Shown: one piece after another, positions 11,936-23,551 of the stretch
Position numbering within the stretch: position 1 is the stretch's first letter
How the letters are laid out: every line of letters starts with the position of its first letter
NCBI GenBank assembly: GCA_020747065.1
Contig: JAGMVK010000014.1
Coordinates: 62,001-126,000, forward strand
Source of the DNA: Cadophora sp. MPI-SDFR-AT-0126
Lineage: Eukaryota > Ascomycota > Leotiomycetes > Helotiales > Ploettnerulaceae
Direction: 5' to 3'
DNA length: 64,000 nt
Notes under the pieces: model-generated
The model's input: the letters and a program-made list of their open reading frames with translations, nothing else
What the model was told of the DNA's origin: nothing
Databases searched by the model: none
Translations under genes and position numbers: made by a program

Positions 11936-14871
11936 ATGAGCGACAACGACGAAGCATCTGCGTCGATCCCGGGATCCGAGGCTGAGGAGCCTACACAATT
12001 CACAGACTGGCCAACTTCCATGCCGGAACGTCCCTTTGTCATGATTGGCTTCCCAAAGAAACGCTATCCAGCTCGATGTGCGGTTTACACCATCGGTAAT
12101 GGAAAGGCAAGGCGCGGTATTTGGACGCTATCAGACCAGGTCTCCATGCATATGAAAGAGCCAGAGGAATGGGAGCAGCACAAGTCATGGAACAGCCACA
12201 TGGATTTTAACAGTACGGAAGAAAGACTCCCCACGAGGGTGTTTGGATCTGAAGGTCATGAGGAGGACCATCCAGCCACGTATTCGCCACCCGCACACCC
12301 ACCGTCTGCGCACCCGCCTAGCAAGCTCATATGGACGTGGGATCTTCAAAGATATCGTATACCAAAGGATTGGATGCCTGAACGGCAGGCAAAAGTCCCA
12401 CTCCCTGCGCAGACGAAAAAGGAGGATAAAGACAAGTCCGGGACTAGGACGAGTAAAGGGTTAGGCGGCAATGGAATCGAGATGACAGTGCTGGATTCCA
12501 ACATCGACAGTAAACCGATCGATACTGGGTTAACGCATGGAAAGGGTGATCTTAAGATGCAGGAGACTACCTCATGCCCTGACACTGCCACTCGAATAGA
12601 CGACGTGGAGCCCAAGACCAGCAAGGCGGCAAGCCCGGCGAGTGAAGCGATCATGAATATTGAGGCAGTCGATACTGGACTACCAGATAACGAAGATGAC
12701 GCCCCCAACATCCTGATGGCCAGATCATCGCTCTCTGTTATACACAAGACCAACGAAACCACAAGCTTATCGCCTCGGCCCATGGTAAAAAAACCTTGTA
12801 GTCGATACTGGACGCCCAAACGATAAGAATGAAGTCCCGCCAACCAGAGTTTCTCACTCGCCAACCGAGACTGTCCCCAAGGCCATCGAGGATGCAAAGC
12901 CAATATCTGGCTCAAGCACAAACAAGAAGACAACAACCAACAAGGAATCACAGCGTTGGTCCAACGTGCTTGCGACTGAGTCGGGTACCTCGGAACATAA
13001 GAGTCTGCCTAGGACCATCGACACCGCAAAGATAGCATCTGGTACCGCCATCTTGAGAGATAAAACATCCGATACTATTCTGCCAGATCATAAGGCGACT
13101 GGTCCTGCGATCGATACCTTGGTACCCAACTGTTTTCCCAGGACCATCGGCACTCTAGAACCAGTATCTTATGCCGATATTTTGAAAACTAAGACAGTCC
13201 AGACGAGGCCATCAAATAGCAGGAGTGACTTTCCTTCGATCAGGGGCGCTGGCCATTTACCCGACACTTTGACTGGGAGTATACGGCCGTTGCTACAACA
13301 TCAATATCGCCAAACAGCAAGAGGGCAGCATACGTTCAACTACCAAAGGCTAAGGGCAACGGCGAGGACAAAGCTTCTGCGATTGAGGTGGCTACCACAG
13401 TGCCTACGAAGATCCCTGAGAGCAGGAACACCGCGAATTCGATATCTAACAGCAGCAAGAACAAGAAGGAAAAAAGGACTACGTTGAGCAGGAAGAGTGG
13501 TAAGAGGAAAGTTCCTGGGACTGGGGTAACTACCTCGGTAGCCGACAGTACCGTCCAGCATGAAATTTCGAAGCCTAACAGCAACCAACCCACAGCATCA
13601 AAATATGGGGAGGATAATAATGCATTCAAAACCATGCTAGCGGACGAGAAGGATGACAACCCCGCCATCGAGGTGAGCACCGCCATGCCCGACACTGGCG
13701 CTCAGCATTATTCATTGGAGGCTGAAAAAAAGAAGACTGCAGAATCAATATCTGCAGATAACGGAGACAGTAGAGCCGGGCCTATACGATCGAATACTAA
13801 GAATGCCATTTCGACGATCGAGGTAGGGCTCTCTATGCCCGACACCACCGCTCGGCATGATGACGTGGATTCTGAAGCAATCGAGGGCAATACTGCGATT
13901 CTTAAAGATACGAACAACAAGGCAAACGAATAGGTGCTATCTGGTCATAAAGCGAATTCACATGCGATTGAGGTCACTACTACCTCATCGCCCGACACTG
14001 TACTTCGGCACCATTCCAATGATGAGATTGGGGCCGAAGAAACACTAGCTTCTAAGCTTAAGTACTCCATTTCTCAAGATACTAATATCTCTCCGCGGAA
14101 TAATTCTGCAGATGTCGCAAATATGCCTGAGAATGCAGGAAGTGAAGAGAATGACATGGCGCAAATAAATACTCACTTGTCGGCAATTTCTATAGGGCAA
14201 CCTGAACCGTCCCGGCAAGACGACACGGCAGCCGTCGACCAAGGGCAAGAATTGATCGCGGATGGAAGCAGCAAGTCAAAGGAGAAGAAAAAGCCGAAGA
14301 AGAAGAAGAAGAAGAACGATGGGTCAGCGAGCGAGGCTTTTCAAGCAGTTCAGTCCGAGTGTCCCTATACGAGTGGTCAGTTCGTCTCAATTCATTCCTT
14401 CCTTTCCATAGCACATTCTCACAGGGTTTTGTATGTCTTTACACTCCGAATCCCTTGATTCTCTTTGTTGACTCAAAGTCTCAAATATCTCTAGACAATG
14501 GTAATGGTGCTTGCTGGATTGCACACATGTGTCGAAGGTGGCTTTCAATATCTCGCGGCGGACGCTAGCCATATACAGCATAGCGCAGCCTCCTCTTCCA
14601 AGCTAATCTTTTTTTCAAGAACTCGTTCCTATCACAAATAGTATCCGCAAAGGCGACCTCAACATCTGGGACAGAGATATCAAACTCATCGAGTTTCACT
14701 CTCTGATTCTGAAAACACTCCGCAATATTGGCAAGAGGGTCGAGGAAGTTCAAACCTTCAAGGACACCGTAAGAATCCACAACATTAACGTTGACCTATA
14801 CGACCTACACTACGTCCAAAGCATACAGATTCTGATCGACTGGACGGCAGACAAGGAGGCACACAGAAAAT
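11936..14871 (+). pseudogene. Decayed repeat-rich hypothetical gene
   Basis: I do not recognise a family. The first open frame (11936-12826, ATG start) has a compact N-terminal part with IWTLSDQVSMHMKEPEEWEQ and SKLIWTWDLQRYRIPKDWMP, then low-complexity acidic/Ser/Thr-rich sequence. Protein-like sequence continues in other frames: a shift at the A7 run at 12787-12793, another between about 13200 and 13300, an in-frame TAG at 13931-13933, and a final open block at about 14615-14871 with DRDIKLIEFHSLILKTLRNIG. The middle carries degenerate repeats around AIEV-TT-MPDT-x-x-RH (near 13380, 13670, 13815 and 13970) and a lysine-rich stretch before 14330. Introns cannot repair all of these breaks, so I call it a pseudogene; sequencing error at the homopolymer could explain one of them. 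Confidence 0.55.
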
Positions 14872-15429
14872 AGAGAAGCTTCTCAGTCAGAAGGATCGTA
14901 AAGACTTGGAGGGCATTTCAGGTAGCTTGATATCCCATTGCAGAGCCAACGGGTCTCATTCCGAGTACGCATTTTTCAGAATCAAAGCACAACAGTGGTC
15001 CCCAGTGCTCTGGTTCTGGTTCGTAAGGTCAAGTCTTCACATCCTCGAGACTTTCTACAGGCGAGAGATCAGCCGCGGTGCTCTGAAGGTCAGTTCAACT
15101 TCACATTGCAATCCAACATGTTGGAGATTGTCATTAACTCTGCTGTGGTTTAGCAATCGGTTCGGACTCCAGATCTCGTTGACGACCTAGACCTTGTTGC
15201 AGAACAACATTGTACCTCAGCTCCGAAGAGTATCCACTAGGGGCATTCTACCCTTCCACTGTATTACAGCGAGACGAAATAAACAAACAGTTCATCGAGG
15301 GCGATCAACTTTTTCGTACAGGATATATCCTTTGGGGTCGTTGGCTTCAAACTTGTCCGAACCAAACCCACGACCACCGTCGCACATACGAACAATCGTT
15401 GGCCTCTTTTGATCAATACTACGATCAAG
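14872..15429. other. Upstream region of ZUO1 with protein-like remnants
   Basis: Holds the ZUO1 promoter. One frame (about 15210-15450) reads like protein, with STVLQRDEINKQFIEGDQLF and FDQYYDQDGKPYP, but has no start and runs into the ZUO1 coding sequence in another frame. It probably belongs to the decayed gene upstream, or is chance; I cannot decide. Confidence 0.35.
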
Positions 15430-16813
15430 ATGGCAAACCATACCCAGGTAATCCTTCCCCTGCCCATCCTTCCACAGGGTTGGGCAGCAGAGAAGGACTT
15501 TAAAGCTATTGGAAGCCTTTCAGCAGCAACACAGCGCAGCATCGAGCCTGTCGGACCTCACTTCCTTGCCCATGCCCGCCGAGCCCGCCATAAGCGTACT
15601 TTCTCTGAAGATGATCGCATTCAAGCCCAAGAAAATGTCAAGAAGGTTGAGGACGATGATTCAGGCGAGATCAGTGAGCCGGAAGACCCATCGATGCTCC
15701 TTCGCGATGCCAAGGATTGGAAGGTGAGTGCATGCAGCCTTGCTTAAAATGATTTTTCTAACCTTTCCGCAGAGTCAAGATCACTACGCAGTCCTCGGTC
15801 TATCAAAGTATCGCTACAAGGCTACCGAGGAACAAATCAAGCGTGCTCACCGAAAAAAGGTCCTGAAACATCACCCTGACAAGAAGGCTGCCGCTGGAAG
15901 CACCGAGGATGACAGCTTCTTCAAGTGTATCCAAAAGGCTACCGAGGTCCTACTTGATCCTGTCAAGCGCCGCCAGTTTGACTCCGTTGACGAACGTGCT
16001 GATGTCGAGCCTCCGTCTAAGAAACAAGCCAAGGATGGCAAGTATTACAAGCTCTGGGGCAACGTCTTCAAGGCGGAGGGTCGCTTCTCTCGCATCCAGC
16101 CTGTTCCTAAACTTGGAGATGAGAACAGTACTCAAGAGGAGGTCGAAAATTTCTACAACTTCTTCTACAACTTCGATTCATGGCGCTCCTTCGAGTATCA
16201 GGATGAGGATGTCCCTGATGACAATGAGAACCGTGATCAGAAGCGTCACATGGAACGAAAGAACAACAACGCCCGCAAGAAGAAGAAGAACGAGGATGTT
16301 GCACGCCTTCGTCAATTGGTTGATCAAGTCATGGCAGGAGATGAGCGAATTAAGAAGTTCCGTCAAGCCGCCAATGCCAACAAGAATAAGAAGAAGAACG
16401 AAAAGGAAGCCGCTGAGAGGAAGGCCGCTGAGGAAGCCAAAGCCGCGAAAGAAGCCGAGGCTAAAGCTGCGAAGGAAGCAGAGGAGAAAGCTAAGATCGA
16501 CCGTGAGCAAGGCAAGAAGGCAAAGGAAGCTGCCAAAGCCGCTGTCAAGAAGAACAGACGTGTCATGAAGGGCAGTGTCAAGGATGCCAACTACTTCGTC
16601 TCCGGCGATGCTCCTGCTTCAGCTATCGATGCCGTCTTGAACGATGTCGAGCTTGTTCAGGGCAAGCTTGATGCCGATGAGACTGCCGCTTTGGCTGGCA
16701 AGCTCAACGGTCTTAAGATCGCTGATGAGATCAAAGGTGTCTGGTCTGGCGAAGTCAAGCGATTGGTCGAGGCTGGTAAGATCAAGGATGGTGAAGTCAA
16801 GTCATTGGTTTGA
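15430..16813 (+). CDS. ZUO1: Zuotin, ribosome-associated DnaJ-type chaperone
   Basis: A 444-residue J-protein that forms the ribosome-associated complex with an atypical Hsp70 (Ssz1) and stimulates Ssb at the nascent-chain exit. Exons are 15430-15723 and 15773-16813 with a 49-nt GT-AG intron. The N-terminus contains GPHFLAHARRARHKRTFSEDDR. The J domain starts at about residue 102 with HYAVLGLSKYRYK and has HPD at 132-134. The zuotin homology region (YNFDSWRSFEYQDED) and a long charged Lys/Glu/Ala helix follow, matching the ribosome-binding part. Start chosen at MANHTQVILPLP, the typical family N-terminus. An unrelated frame that stays open from about 15210 to 15503 overlaps the start and may be leftover sequence of the decayed upstream gene. 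Confidence 0.96.
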
Positions 16814-17288
16814 TAGACTGCAATTTGTTGCTGCTGAGAGACTGTATTAGACTATAGATACGTGGGGACAAGTTCTAGATTTGCTTCTAGACTAATTGCA
16901 AAAAATTCGCGTCTTCATTTCCATTCATCGCCTTCGCAGCTGTCCGCTCTGATATCCCTCATAGTCGTGAGGATGTGATTGCTTTGCCAAGACTATGTAC
17001 CAGTGAGGCTGTGACAGCACCAAGGCTGCAGCTTATTTCCCCAGTTTCATCACTTCCACACCCACACAAAGTATAGCTGCATTTGCATCCAAATATATGT
17101 CGAACATAGCACGCCATTCTTAGTTCTTGGACCTTCCGATCAAGATCTGAGCAAAATTATGGTACCGCATTATCTGTTCTTTCCTTCAACGCATAGATTT
17201 ACCAGGACATTCGTCCATCGTCAACCTAAAATCGTACTCTTTCTAATGTTAGACGCAACATTGAGTACAGAATTTCAGGGATTGCACT
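16814..17288. other. Intergenic region downstream of ZUO1
   Basis: About 475 bp that should include the ZUO1 3' UTR. No supportable feature seen. Confidence 0.6.
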
Positions 17289-18397
17289 ATGCCTAGACGA
17301 TTGGATGAGTTCCTGGAAATATCTCTCCATGTCAAGCTGTACATCTGGCAATACCGGAGCCCAAATTCAGAAAGCCAGATCAATCGACATATCTCGTTAC
17401 ATCAATCAGGAGTCCCAATTGCTCCTTACTATAAGCAATTATTCCATGAAATGGTCAGACTCTCGTAAAAGTGAGCAATGACTTCCTCCAATCCCTATGG
17501 TAAGTCGACTATTTGCTTCATTGAGAAATCCTCTGATTTTGAGATATGGCAGGTCGCGCTAAATGATGACTGTGGCCAGCTCATAGCTGCTGAACTCCTT
17601 GGAGATCCTCTGCTACCTCGTATCGCAGTGATCTATCAGTATGTTTGGGGAGACTATATATGGTCGGAGACCAGCAAATGTAATTAACAAGGTCATGATA
17701 CAGCCTCCATGATGGTCAACGATGACATTCTCCTGGAGCATCGAGAAGCCGCCGATCATGAGACCATGTCCTTTGGATCTCGCCAAAGCTACGTCAGTGT
17801 CTGATTATTTTCTCGGTTTGCACTGCTATAGCGAAGGATCAAACACACAGAGGCACAGCCGGGATGGTACTTTTCGCCCATCAATTGTTTATTGCTGGCG
17901 CCCAGTCTTTCGAGGTGAAAAGTGTACGGAGGGCCATAACTGCTACTGTTGCCATCATCACCACCACCACCATCATCGCCATCTTCTTCTTCATCTCTTC
18001 TATGGTGGTCGATGCTCAGCTTATAGTCTTTGTGTATCTGTGGTCGTCCAGATCGGACCTTCCAAGGCGTCATGTCCAAGCCAAGCAGGGAATATTAGCG
18101 AGGTGGGCATTACGAACTTTTCAAGACGATCAGCTCATACTGTTAGAAGCTACAACATATTGGACAGTTGCTTTCCACCTCAAAAGGCCAAGTTGAAATT
18201 TCGCAAGTCGGTGTCCATCCATGTTCTCGAGAGAGGTGATGGCAGAAGTGGTCGATTCGGGATCCAGCAGAGACATGTCGATCAGTCTTCGCGCCTTGGC
18301 AAGTCAGAAAATGGTCTTTGCCGACGAACTGAAATCGATGCTAACCAAAACAGACAGAGAGGATTACATTGGAGGTCAGATGTGGGCACAATGTACA
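17289..18397 (+). pseudogene. Possible relic or unresolved multi-exon gene
   Basis: Several short frames on the plus strand read like exons of one gene, but I could not join them into a continuous model. They are a block starting at an ATG with PRRLDEFLEISLHVKLYIWQ (about 17289-17468), a block with NDDCGQLIAAELLGDPLLPR (about 17553-17638), a block with ASMMVNDDILLEHREAADHE (about 17703-17790), a block with TAGMVLFAHQLFIAGAQSFE (about 17835-17925), and a block with MFSREVMAEVVDSGSSRDMS up to a TGA at about 18397. Intron-like GT-AG pairs lie between them, but at least one join is out of frame. Order and spacing faintly recall an isoprenoid-synthase-like helical protein; this is a weak impression, not an assignment. 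A CAT/CAC-rich run lies at about 17955-17990. Confidence 0.25.
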
Positions 18398-19472
18398 TGA
18401 ACTCCTTTTGAGGATAGTGCATTTTTATTTCTTCAGGTCGTTGCCGGCCGCTCTCGGTGCGAAATTTAAGCGTGGAAAGGCCACAATTGGAGAAGATATA
18501 TTTGCAGCGATACATGGCATCTCTCTCCAACAGCCGCAACGATTCTAGAAGTACCAATATCCATTCGTGCATTAGCACTGTCTGTTTCGCGGGCCACTCT
18601 GAATGTCTGACTTATCACCGAGGTGTAGTATTGATTTGGTAAGCTGAAAATAGGATATGAAAGTGATGCAGTAGACAATATATCTTGTTTGTGCTGGTAT
18701 TAGTGCTGGTTTACTGCTGTCAAACAGACATTGGTCTTCAAGAAGAGAAGTCGGGTCCCATGTCGCAATGCATTACCGACAAACAATTCCAACTGTCGAG
18801 TCTTGTTGTGGGACTAGTATCGCGGTCCAGATGGCTTTTCACCTCGTTTAACGCGGTTATAGCTGGCAATAAAGGCCTTGTCAAGGGCTCCCGAGGGCTT
18901 TCGAGAGTAACAAAATGGCGGCAGAGGACGGCAGAGGGCCGTCTCGGCCTGCAGCTCATTGTGTACTGCAGTGGATATGACAACAGCGTCAGGCTTAGGA
19001 GGCTACGGCGAAACCTGACTAATTGGAGACTTAGCAGCAAATTTTGGATAGTTATTGTTTGGATACTCTGGGGCTCGTGTAATCAAATGTCAACAATTTA
19101 AGCGAGCTAGAACTGCCCCCTAATTTGCCGAGCCATTAGCAAGTGTAATCGGGTGAGATATTTGCAACTTAAGCTCCCTCTCGTCACCTACATGATCGCC
19201 GGCCTGTCGATACTGTGGAAATAACCCCTCATTAGTCCTAAGCATATGCCTGGATACCCGGGCGGGTTACCCTACGTATGAAATGTTCATTAACAAGACA
19301 AAGCTCGCTAGTCATGCTTAGGATCGTGGCTTCTAAATGCATGTGACTATGTACAATGTTTTGATATGATCACTGGCCACAGAATTAAGCAGCCTACCAA
19401 GAATCTATTCATCTTATCTTCTTTGGCATATGACTCAATACCGTCCATCGAATCAAAAGGTCACAGGGCCAT
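18398..19472. other. Intergenic region before the rhodopsin-like gene
   Basis: About 1.1 kb downstream of both the possible relic gene and the minus-strand rhodopsin-like gene. A short protein-like frame near 18440-18550 (GAKFKRGKATIGEDIFAAIH) may be another fragment of the relic. Nothing else is supportable. Confidence 0.4.
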
Positions 19473-21218
19473 TCAGTCTCTTAAGCTATCAGTCTTGACC
19501 GTAAATGCAGTTGTCCTGACAATGCCTCTACCCACATGCATGTCCATTGGTAGGATCTCCTTCTCACTCCCACTATCCCCAGTGGTATCGATCCAACTTT
19601 TATCGCCCTCGGTCCTCTGACTGACATTGGCGCTCACGAACGCGCTGCCCCCAACACTTTTGCCAGCTTCCAAGTCGCGCAATGGCACATCGGACCCTGT
19701 GTCCCTTCCACCAAAACTACGCATTGTACTTCCGCCTGTGCTTTTATGACCGTTGCCACTTGAATCGTATTGACGAAAGTACCCAGATCGTGCGTTACCA
19801 TGAGAGCCGGTTGGACCTCGTGTCCGATGGCCTGAGGAGACTGCGTCGGACAGCCAGGAGAACAAAGGTCTGAGTGCGGGCATACAAGAAGCGATTATGG
19901 AGACGTTGAGTTGCACATATCCCCACATTTGGACCCCTTGAGTCCTGTTTGAGTGGAAAAGTCAGTTCTTATTTACTTCTTGACGTAGTATTGCAAGGGG
20001 AGAAGGAAATTTTGAGTCTGACCAAGTAGCATCTTTGTCTTTTGGCAGTTCGACTTGTTTTATCGCCTTTACTACTCCAAGGCCTACTGCGGCGTATCCC
20101 AAAGACAGAACTCCAATCAACGAGAGTTTCTGGCGTTGATTGATCTGCAGATTCCAGATGATGTGAACGGGAAGAGTAGCCAGAAGGACATCTGTAAACA
20201 TGTTGAAACTGGTATTCATAAGCGAAATATTCGTAAAGTGAATTTGAGGATAGCAGTGCGTTGTTGGTAGACGACGGAGCGAGACATCCCAGAATGCCTT
20301 CACCGGAAGACACCAGAATATCAAAGTTCCCCAGCAGACTATTGTGTAGACAATCAAGAATCCTTTTCACCGATGCAGAGGTCAGAGTTCCACTCTCATT
20401 TCTCCCAGGAGGGTTTGGGATAGTTCTTGTACTTACCAACGATTGACCACAACACGATCTTGTAACCCCTCCCAGTAACAAATCGCATCAGCAAAAAGCA
20501 GATACTGATTTTGACCAAGTGAAGACCTAGTACTGCTCCAACCGTTGAGTATATCAGATTCCCTTTTCGATGAGTGATCATATACGCAGCTGAAATGGTA
20601 TTGGTATGCCGTCCTAAAGAGTGCTGCGATTGCCAACTGAATATTGCCATTGCCACACACGAGCAAGCCTAGATGAGCATTAGATATAATTTCACGCCCA
20701 AAAGATTCTAGCAGGTTCGCTGCTTCAACTCTAAAAGTTGCGACGGTTCCCCAAAAACCAAAGAGCGACACAGAGGCATGTTCAACCTGTGAACCTGGCA
20801 TCCACGCGATTTTGATTTCCAGTAAAACATTGCAGCAATAACCTAAAAGAACAGCCAGAAGCTTACCCTACGCGTTTTAAAGTCAGTAATTGCCAGGACG
20901 GTCATGATTGTTGAATTTCATCTGACAAGTCTTCGTATGTAGATGATGTATCCTGAAGGAAAATCTGGGCTTCAATACGTACATGGCAGCAATCATGATA
21001 TAATCATCAACTCCCATAACCCTAACAAGCCTCAACCGGACGTACGTTCTGAGCGATACCACAATGAACGCAAGAACAAAGAATGGAATGATCATCCCTA
21101 AGATGAACGGGAGATTTGACTCTGCTGCTCTGGCGGCGAACTCTTCTGGACTGAGGGATGGTTTCAAGGCTGCTCCTCCGGTCGCGACAGCAGTCGCACG
21201 GCTTATCGTCGACGACAT
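19473..21218 (-). CDS. Pth11/SAT4-like integral membrane protein (fungal rhodopsin domain)
   Basis: A 427-residue seven-helix membrane protein of the large fungal rhodopsin/Pth11-like family, some members of which act as surface receptors. My exons are 21218-20979, 20668-20437, 20362-20023 and 19944-19473, which join in frame. Helix 1 is LPFILGMIIPFFVLAFIVVS, followed by RTYVRLRLVRVMGVDDYIMI. A later segment includes VYTIVCWGTLIFWCLPVKAF and the family-typical WGYVQLNVSIIASCMPALRP before a polar Ser/Gly-rich cytoplasmic tail of about 120 residues. No CFEM domain is present. The first intron is 310 nt (20978-20669), far longer than its neighbours here. If that intron is mis-modelled, exon 1 and exon 2 join differently. 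Ligand and role are unknown. Confidence 0.75.
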
Positions 21219-23551
21219 CGAGGATGAATTTGACCTTTGGAGATAGACCTTGATTGAACAGGATTTCCACCTTTGTTGCTGATCTTAGAGATCGGAGAGC
21301 AGATCAGATCCAACAAAACTCGAGAAGTGGGTAAGTCGGGATAGGTTCTTCAACACTGCTGAACTCTCCTCCAGACAGCCGAGTGTGAGAGTGACTGCAG
21401 TAATAACAAAAAGAATCCGCTCATATGATCCGTCCAAAGCATCAAGGGATGGAAACTTGACACTTGATGGAAATCCTTACTTCGCAATTCGTACAAGCAA
21501 GATTCGTTTAGCAACAAGAAGCCATGCTACTTTCTAGATGTAGCACTTGTCCGTTATTCATGTTTCACTGGGTGGTGGTCAACTCAGAATGCATGGTGCT
21601 TCTGCTGCAGCTCCAAGGAACAGACGATGGTACCTGTTGGAACAAAGTGGATCCATTCCCAACGGGGTTCGAATCCTCCTTCCGTTCCTGTTTCTCCTTT
21701 GCAGCTCTGCCTCTTACCGAACCGGGGCCATGGGTTGGGTTTCCAAAATCCAAGGCTTTCGCCTCCTTGGCGCATTGGTTAATATCTGCTTTTGCCTCAC
21801 CCAAACACACGAGAGCTAAGATCCTAAAGAATGACATGTAGAATTGCAGCAGTACACGTTGAATTGAAGAGAGGGACGATACATGATTAATGTGAGATGT
21901 ATAGTGACTTGGCTGAGCACTTTGAATACGAATGCCATTTTTCATCTTTTAGTTGCTTTGGTGTCGTGTGATTAACAGACTGACAAGTCGTCAGTGACGA
22001 GACTCGACAGCCATAGTCTAGACAAAAAGATCGGCGATGTCTCCTTGAAGGATTCCCTTCAAGGTATCAAGGACGTCAAATCGTGTCAGAGTTTGATGTA
22101 CGGCTTCGCCGGGACTTACTCCAGAACGTCCAATTCCACGTTAAAGCCATTCATTGTCTTTCCTTTTCGTTTTATAAGGTGCCGAGAATCATTACAACAG
22201 TATTAGTCTACTTTTATGAAGCAACGCGAATCCACGAAGATAGCATATCTGAAGATTTGGGCTAAGTTCCCTTCTCGGTTATGAGAGTGTCATCCTTTAC
22301 AGTACTGTATTAAAAAGGCACAGAATCTTGGCTCCACATTCCGATTCGCTGTCTCGGTACTCCAGGATTCGCAAAATTGGGATTGCATTGGTAGATACAC
22401 TCCTTGGCAAGCCAGCAATTTGGGGATGATGTCCCGGGCCCTTGAGCCAAGCTTCAGGATCCGCCCCCAGTCGAAACTGTGGATGTAAAAAGGAGAGATC
22501 GACATCCGCCCTCCCGGGCCCGGGTAAGTTGACGCCGAATTTATTCAAATAATCGTGCAGCGAGTACCTTCCGTACTGTACTCGAGCTCAGAGCCTTGAA
22601 TAATGAGACCGAATTCAGAGGACTTACAAGAAATAGACTCCTAACTTTGAGTATTAAACACTATGAGCAAAAGTCCTGAGGTTAGATCGCAGAGGCTGGA
22701 AGTCATATGGAACCAGATGCTATTGAAAGGCAGCATACGGAGGTAGTAGCAAACGCGATCCGGACCTTAGTCCTGGGATTTCTCCGATGACAAAATCGGG
22801 TAGGCAGCGCGCGGGTGGCGTGGGAAGAGTGGGAGCTTCAACGTTGGCGGATTATTTTAGCGAGCCAAGCGTTTCCTATTTCGACTTCGTCCAGGGTGCC
22901 AGATCAATTTCGAGCTTCTTCCCTGTTGCATATGGCCAAGAATAATGTTGGTCTACATCAGATGATTGCCCAACGTCCATTTACAGAGTGGGGGCAATAA
23001 TCAGCGAGCCAGGTATCGAATGTTTTCCTGTTCTGGCAGCTGTTAGTTCGATGTTGAATCAAGGACAGGAGTTCTGAAGAATAAGAAGGAAATTCGCACG
23101 ATCCCAAAGGGAGAAAATGATATCCCAGAGGTCTCGATCTCGCTTCTGGGATGATGGGCTCATAGGTTCACATGATTCTGATCCTTCCATAGCAATTCCA
23201 TGCAGCCAAGCGCAAGCTACAACTATTCCCGGTTGACATCTCCGAGCCCCTCTCTGGGCTCTCTCAATCCGCCAGAAACTATTGGCTTCTCGATCTTGTC
23301 AATGCATGCCCGCAATTGCACTTGCCATGTTTTTGACCTGGCCGCCACGTGGAAAATGCATCTAAAGCCCTCTATATTAAGGGCGAAGACCGCAACAGGT
23401 GTCAAATTTGTCCATCCTCAAGCCGTCCACCTTCCTCCTTCTCTCTCCAGCTAGGGTCAATAATTTTACCTGAAACCTAAGGAAAAGTGTCTTTTCCAAC
23501 AGGGCTTTAGGAACCCTTTCGACATCCTCGCTTCTCTCGTAGTCAACCACA
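21219..23551. other. 2.3 kb gene-poor region upstream of tyrosinase
   Basis: Separates two divergent genes, so it contains both promoters. Open frames are short and not protein-like. A sequence at 21665-21677 resembles a tRNA T-loop, but no tRNA can be folded around it. Confidence 0.5.

Noticed and set aside
13931..13933. Treating the in-frame TAG in the decayed gene as inside an intron.
   Set aside because: No convincing donor and acceptor pair around it restores the frame, and other breaks exist nearby.
15210..15503. A protein-like frame overlapping the start of ZUO1, considered as an N-terminal extension of ZUO1.
   Set aside because: It is in a different frame from ZUO1, whose own ATG gives the expected family N-terminus.
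17955..17990. His-rich coding stretch from CAT/CAC repeats.
   Set aside because: It is a trinucleotide microsatellite; the surrounding frame is not otherwise supported.
21650..21690. GGTTCGAATCC sequence resembling a tRNA T-loop.
   Set aside because: The flanking stem does not pair properly and no acceptor or anticodon arm can be placed at the right distance on either strand.
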